A stretch of 64,000 bases of DNA, from positions 4,154,501 through 4,218,500 of the forward strand of contig CP076546.1 of the NCBI GenBank assembly GCA_018889975.1. The letters are read 5' to 3'. The notes under the pieces are model-generated. The model worked only from the letters and a program-made list of their open reading frames with translations. It was not told the DNA's origin and did not search any database. This DNA is from Bacillus sp. NP157 (GTDB taxonomy: Bacteria > Pseudomonadota > Gammaproteobacteria > Xanthomonadales > Rhodanobacteraceae). Position 1 is the stretch's first letter; each line of letters opens with the position of its first letter. The position numbers and the translations under genes are program-made. Below are positions 62,101-64,000 of the stretch, in pieces.

Positions 62101-62395
62101 GGCATCGCGCCTGCGCCTGCGTCCGATCCTGATGACATCGCTGGCCTTCATCATGGGTGTCATTCCCCTCGTGATGTCGACCGGTGCCGGCGCGGAGATG
62201 CGCAAGGCGATGGGTATCTCGGTGTTCTTCGGCATGCTCGGCGTCACGCTGTTCGGATTGTTCCTGACGCCGCTGTTCTACGTGGTCGCTCGGATCCTCG
62301 GTGGACGACGGCCGTTGCACTCGGCCGCGCACCATGAGGCGCCGGCGCTGGTGCCGCATCACATCGATGCCGGTCGCCTGGGAGGTGACGCATGA
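59189..62395 (+). CDS. RND multidrug efflux permease (HAE1, MexF/AcrB type)
   Basis: 1068 residues, ATG overlapping the adaptor stop. Begins MNISKFFIDRPIFACVLSA, with PVSEYPQVIPPSVVVHAQYPGA and the twelve-helix, two-docking-loop layout. VVAIGIVVDDAIVVVENVERNI carries the proton-relay Asp pair of helix 4; the NxDxE-like ISNYAVLHVKDRLARI and GLATKNAILIVEFA are intact. Inner-membrane proton antiporter that would extrude drugs or aromatic metabolites. Second gene of the efflux operon. Confidence 0.96.
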   Translation: MNISKFFIDRPIFACVLSAMILLSGIVAAFHMPVSEYPQVIPPSVVVHAQYPGANAKTIAETVAAPLEQSINGVEDMLYMDSKASGDGHLYLTVTFKLGTDPARAQQFVQTRVSQALPRLPEDVQRLGVTAVKSSPIITIAVHMVSPKGTYDNNYISNYAVLHVKDRLARIAGVGDVVLWGPGGYAMRVWLDPAALAERGLAASDVADAIRRQNIQAAVGTIGSSPAVPDTAFQLTVNADGRLKTPEEFRNIVIKSDARGAITRLGDIARVELGAEDYGIRATLSNQPAIALAVQEAPGANSLDISRDVHAAMEELAREFPQDLTYRVVYEPSRAVQTGIDAVIKTLLESVSLVVLVVFLFLQTWRASIIPLLAVPVSIVGTFTFLLLAGYSINTLSLFGLVVAIGIVVDDAIVVVENVERNIARGLAPREATYQAMREVSGPIIAIALTLSAVFLPLAFLSGLTGEFYKQFAVTIAISTLISAVNSLTLSPSLSAMLLKAHGDKPDALTRAMHRVFGRFFGRFNHAFDRASEGYGGGVARLVKHKGAMLGVYAALLVATWWLTGHVPGGFVPAQDKEYIVSMAQLPEGSTLDRTEATMNQMNAVALKHPAVMGTSTYSGLSINGVTKSSSTALTFVLLKPFKDRPGVSADQVAADLNREYGSIGHAFAAVFPAPPVYGLGTLGGFKLQIEDRADLGYEALYKATQAFIKKAAEAPELGPLFSTYTVNVPQLKVDIDRAKAQQLGVQTPAIFGTLQAFLGSYYVNDFNFLGRVYQVRMQADGKYRSRPDDIGQLHVRSDDGQMVPLASVARVSQTYGPDQVQRYNGFTSADVGGSPAPGYSSDQAMEAIKRIAAETLPPGMSYEWTDLTYQQIIAGNSAVWILPLSVLLVFFVLAAQYESVTLPLAIILIVPMSIFSALLGVWLTHGDNNIFTQIGLIVLVGLATKNAILIVEFARELEIAGMPTIKAVIEASRLRLRPILMTSLAFIMGVIPLVMSTGAGAEMRKAMGISVFFGMLGVTLFGLFLTPLFYVVARILGGRRPLHSAAHHEAPALVPHHIDAGRLGGDA

Positions 62396-63888
62396 ACGCC
62401 GCCCTGTCCTTCACGCGCACCGCCCTCATGACCTCGTTGCTGGCGCTGCTCGCGGGGTGCTCGCTCGCGCCGACGGAGCGGCGACCGGAGATCGCGGTGC
62501 CAGGCACTTTCCGCGAAGCCGGCACGGACGCGGTTACCGCCGTGCCGGGCGAGGAGCTCGGCCAGTGGGTGCCGGCCCAGCCGGCGGACGAGCAGACGCC
62601 TTCGCCCTGGTGGAAGGCCTTCGGCGACCCCGTGCTCGTCGAACTGGAAGCCCAGGCGTTGAAAGCCAATCCGGACGTCGCCATCGCCATGGCCCGGGTC
62701 AGGCAGGCACGTGCGCTGGGTTCCCGCGCCGAGGCCGAACGCTATCCCAGCCTCGACGTGGGGTTTGGTCCGACCCGGCAGCGTACCAGCGGTGCGGCGG
62801 CATTCCGGGGCGATGGCGCGCCGGGCGTGACGCAGACCCTGTGGCGTGCGCAGGGCACGGTCGCCTACGAGGCGGACGTGTTCGGGCGGGTGTCGTCGGA
62901 GGTGGCGGCGGCACAGGCGACCACCGCCCAGCAGCAGGCGCTGTCGCAGCAGATGCTGCTGATCGTGCAGGCCGACGTAGCGAGCACGTACTTCACCCTG
63001 CGGCAGCTCGAGGGCGAGCGGCGCCTCCTGCGCGATACCGTGGCGAGCTGGGAAGACAGCGTGGCGCTGCTGGAGCGCAAGCAGGCGCTGGGCGCCGTCG
63101 CCACCGTCGTCCTCGACCAGGCGAAGGCGGAACGTTCCGCTGCGCGCGCACAGCAGGCGTCGGTGGAGCAGGAGGCGGCGCTGGCCCAGCATGCGCTGGC
63201 CGTCCTGCTGGGAGAGACGCCGGCCGCGCTTGGCCTGGTGGCCAGCCCGCTGGAAAACGTCTCGGTGCACGTCTCGGAAGGCCTGCCGTCCACGCTGCTG
63301 GAACGCCGCCCCGACGTGGCCGCCGCCGAACGCGCCATGGCCGCGGAGAACGCGCGCATCGGTGTCGCACGGGCGGCGTACTTCCCTTCGCTGTCGCTGA
63401 CGGGTGCCTTCGGCTACGAATCCGCGGCACTGGGGAACCTCACCCAGTGGACCCAGCGCACCTTCCTGCTTGGCCCCCTGGTCGGCACGGCGCTGAACCT
63501 GCCGATCTTCGATGGCGGCAAGCGCAAGGCCGGCGTCGCGCTCGCCCGCGCCGACTACGAGGAAAGCGTCGGCGCCTACCGGAAGACCGTGCTCCAGGCG
63601 TTCCGCGAAGTGGAGGATGCATTGGCTTCCACGCGCTCGCTGGACGAACGGCTCGCGAACGATCGCGATGCGGAGGAAGCGTCTGCGCGCGTCGCATCGT
63701 CGGTGCGGACCCGCTTCGACGAGGGCGATGTCGACTACCTCGTGGTGGTCGATGCCGAGCGCACCTTGCTGAGGAACCGGCAGTCGCGCCTGCGCTCCGA
63801 GGGCGCGCGCGTGCGCGCCACCGTCGACCTCGTCCGCGCGCTGGGCGGTGGATGGCACGCGGACGCAACGCAGGGAGCCCCGCGATGA
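62392..63888 (+). CDS. Outer-membrane efflux channel lipoprotein (OprM/OprN, NodT family)
   Basis: 498 residues, 4-base overlap with the pump gene. Lipoprotein signal LLALLAGCSL (Cys about 23). Two OEP repeats of coiled helices and barrel strands: ANPDVAIAMARVRQARALG, YEADVFGRVSSEVAAAQA, LLERRPDVAAAERAMAAENARIGVARAAYFPSLSL and the second-repeat RLRSEGARVRATVDLVRALGGGW. Exports substrates delivered by the adaptor-pump complex. Confidence 0.95.
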   Translation: MNAALSFTRTALMTSLLALLAGCSLAPTERRPEIAVPGTFREAGTDAVTAVPGEELGQWVPAQPADEQTPSPWWKAFGDPVLVELEAQALKANPDVAIAMARVRQARALGSRAEAERYPSLDVGFGPTRQRTSGAAAFRGDGAPGVTQTLWRAQGTVAYEADVFGRVSSEVAAAQATTAQQQALSQQMLLIVQADVASTYFTLRQLEGERRLLRDTVASWEDSVALLERKQALGAVATVVLDQAKAERSAARAQQASVEQEAALAQHALAVLLGETPAALGLVASPLENVSVHVSEGLPSTLLERRPDVAAAERAMAAENARIGVARAAYFPSLSLTGAFGYESAALGNLTQWTQRTFLLGPLVGTALNLPIFDGGKRKAGVALARADYEESVGAYRKTVLQAFREVEDALASTRSLDERLANDRDAEEASARVASSVRTRFDEGDVDYLVVVDAERTLLRNRQSRLRSEGARVRATVDLVRALGGGWHADATQGAPR

Positions 63889-64000
63889 GCGTATCGGACC
63901 TGTTTAAGCCGCTCACGCTCATGCATGGGCCGGCGATGCGCAATCGCTTCATGCTGGCGCCGTTGACCAACCAGCAGAGCGAACTCGACGGAACGCCGTC
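63885..64000 (+). CDS. NADH:flavin oxidoreductase / Old Yellow Enzyme, N-terminal fragment (cut by window edge)
   Basis: 38 codons seen: MSVSDLFKPLTLMHGPAMRN then RFMLAPLTNQQSELDGTP. The LFxPLTL...NRxxxAPLT pattern is the start of OYE-family FMN oxidoreductases. ATGA overlap with the efflux-channel gene places it as fourth gene of the operon, where it might reduce the same electrophiles or enones the pump exports. Confidence 0.8.
   Translation, partial: MSVSDLFKPLTLMHGPAMRNRFMLAPLTNQQSELDGTP

Noticed and set aside
1-64000. CRISPR array
   Set aside because: No regularly spaced direct repeats of 25-40 bases and no cas genes; the only repeats are REP palindromes, the 9-bp microrepeat and the 185-bp pair.

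Overview
The window is 64 kb of GC-rich chromosomal DNA from a gammaproteobacterium of the Xanthomonadales, most likely Rhodanobacteraceae (Luteibacter/Dyella type). That assignment is inferred from codon use, gene content (Oar-like TonB receptor, M61 peptidase, RHS and two-partner-secretion systems) and the dispersed GTAGGAGCGCGCC-type palindromes; no rRNA is present to confirm it.

Left arm, 1-9180, all minus strand: a branched-chain amino acid super-operon transcribed leuA-ilvE-leuC-leuD-leuB-ilvD-ilvC-ilvG, most junctions being 4-base ATGA overlaps. It is headed by a previously uncalled 42-codon leader peptide (LLLINLVLIT run), an antiterminator and a terminator, i.e. a classical ribosome-mediated attenuator. 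From 9527 to 17844 (plus strand) lies an accessory block: a secreted RHS protein with an unrecognised C-terminal domain, a TTGA-overlapping small lipoprotein (candidate immunity), an LRV/HEAT-like repeat protein, a stand-alone paralogue of the RHS N-terminus and a tandem pair of small exported proteins. From 21616 down to 17957 is the thr operon (thrL-like leader with nine consecutive Thr codons, monofunctional homoserine dehydrogenase, thrB, thrC). 21643-29225 carries a phosphate-ester scavenging set: CpdB-like lipoprotein, exported phosphodiesterase, TonB receptor and GlpQ-like phosphodiesterase. An APC amino acid permease follows.

31032-47200 is the most unusual region: a contact-dependent-inhibition (CdiB/CdiA) locus with a 3216-residue CdiA, a membrane-protein immunity candidate overlapping its stop codon, two exported proteins of unknown function, and then an array of paralogous ~70-residue two-helix membrane proteins. 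The array lies between two diverged ~185-bp direct repeats, each made of the 3' end of the lipoprotein gene, a REP element and the 3' end of a DUF1697 gene. This looks like an orphan-immunity cassette captured by homologous recombination or duplication.

Right arm, 47308-64000: DUF1697 gene with an in-frame amber codon, two related outer-membrane beta-barrel genes, a glutathione S-transferase, a large Oar-like TonB receptor, an M61 peptidase, a membrane LytTR regulator, tRNA-Arg(CCG), and a LysR regulator divergent from an RND efflux operon (MFP-RND-OMF) that ends in an Old Yellow Enzyme gene cut by the window edge.
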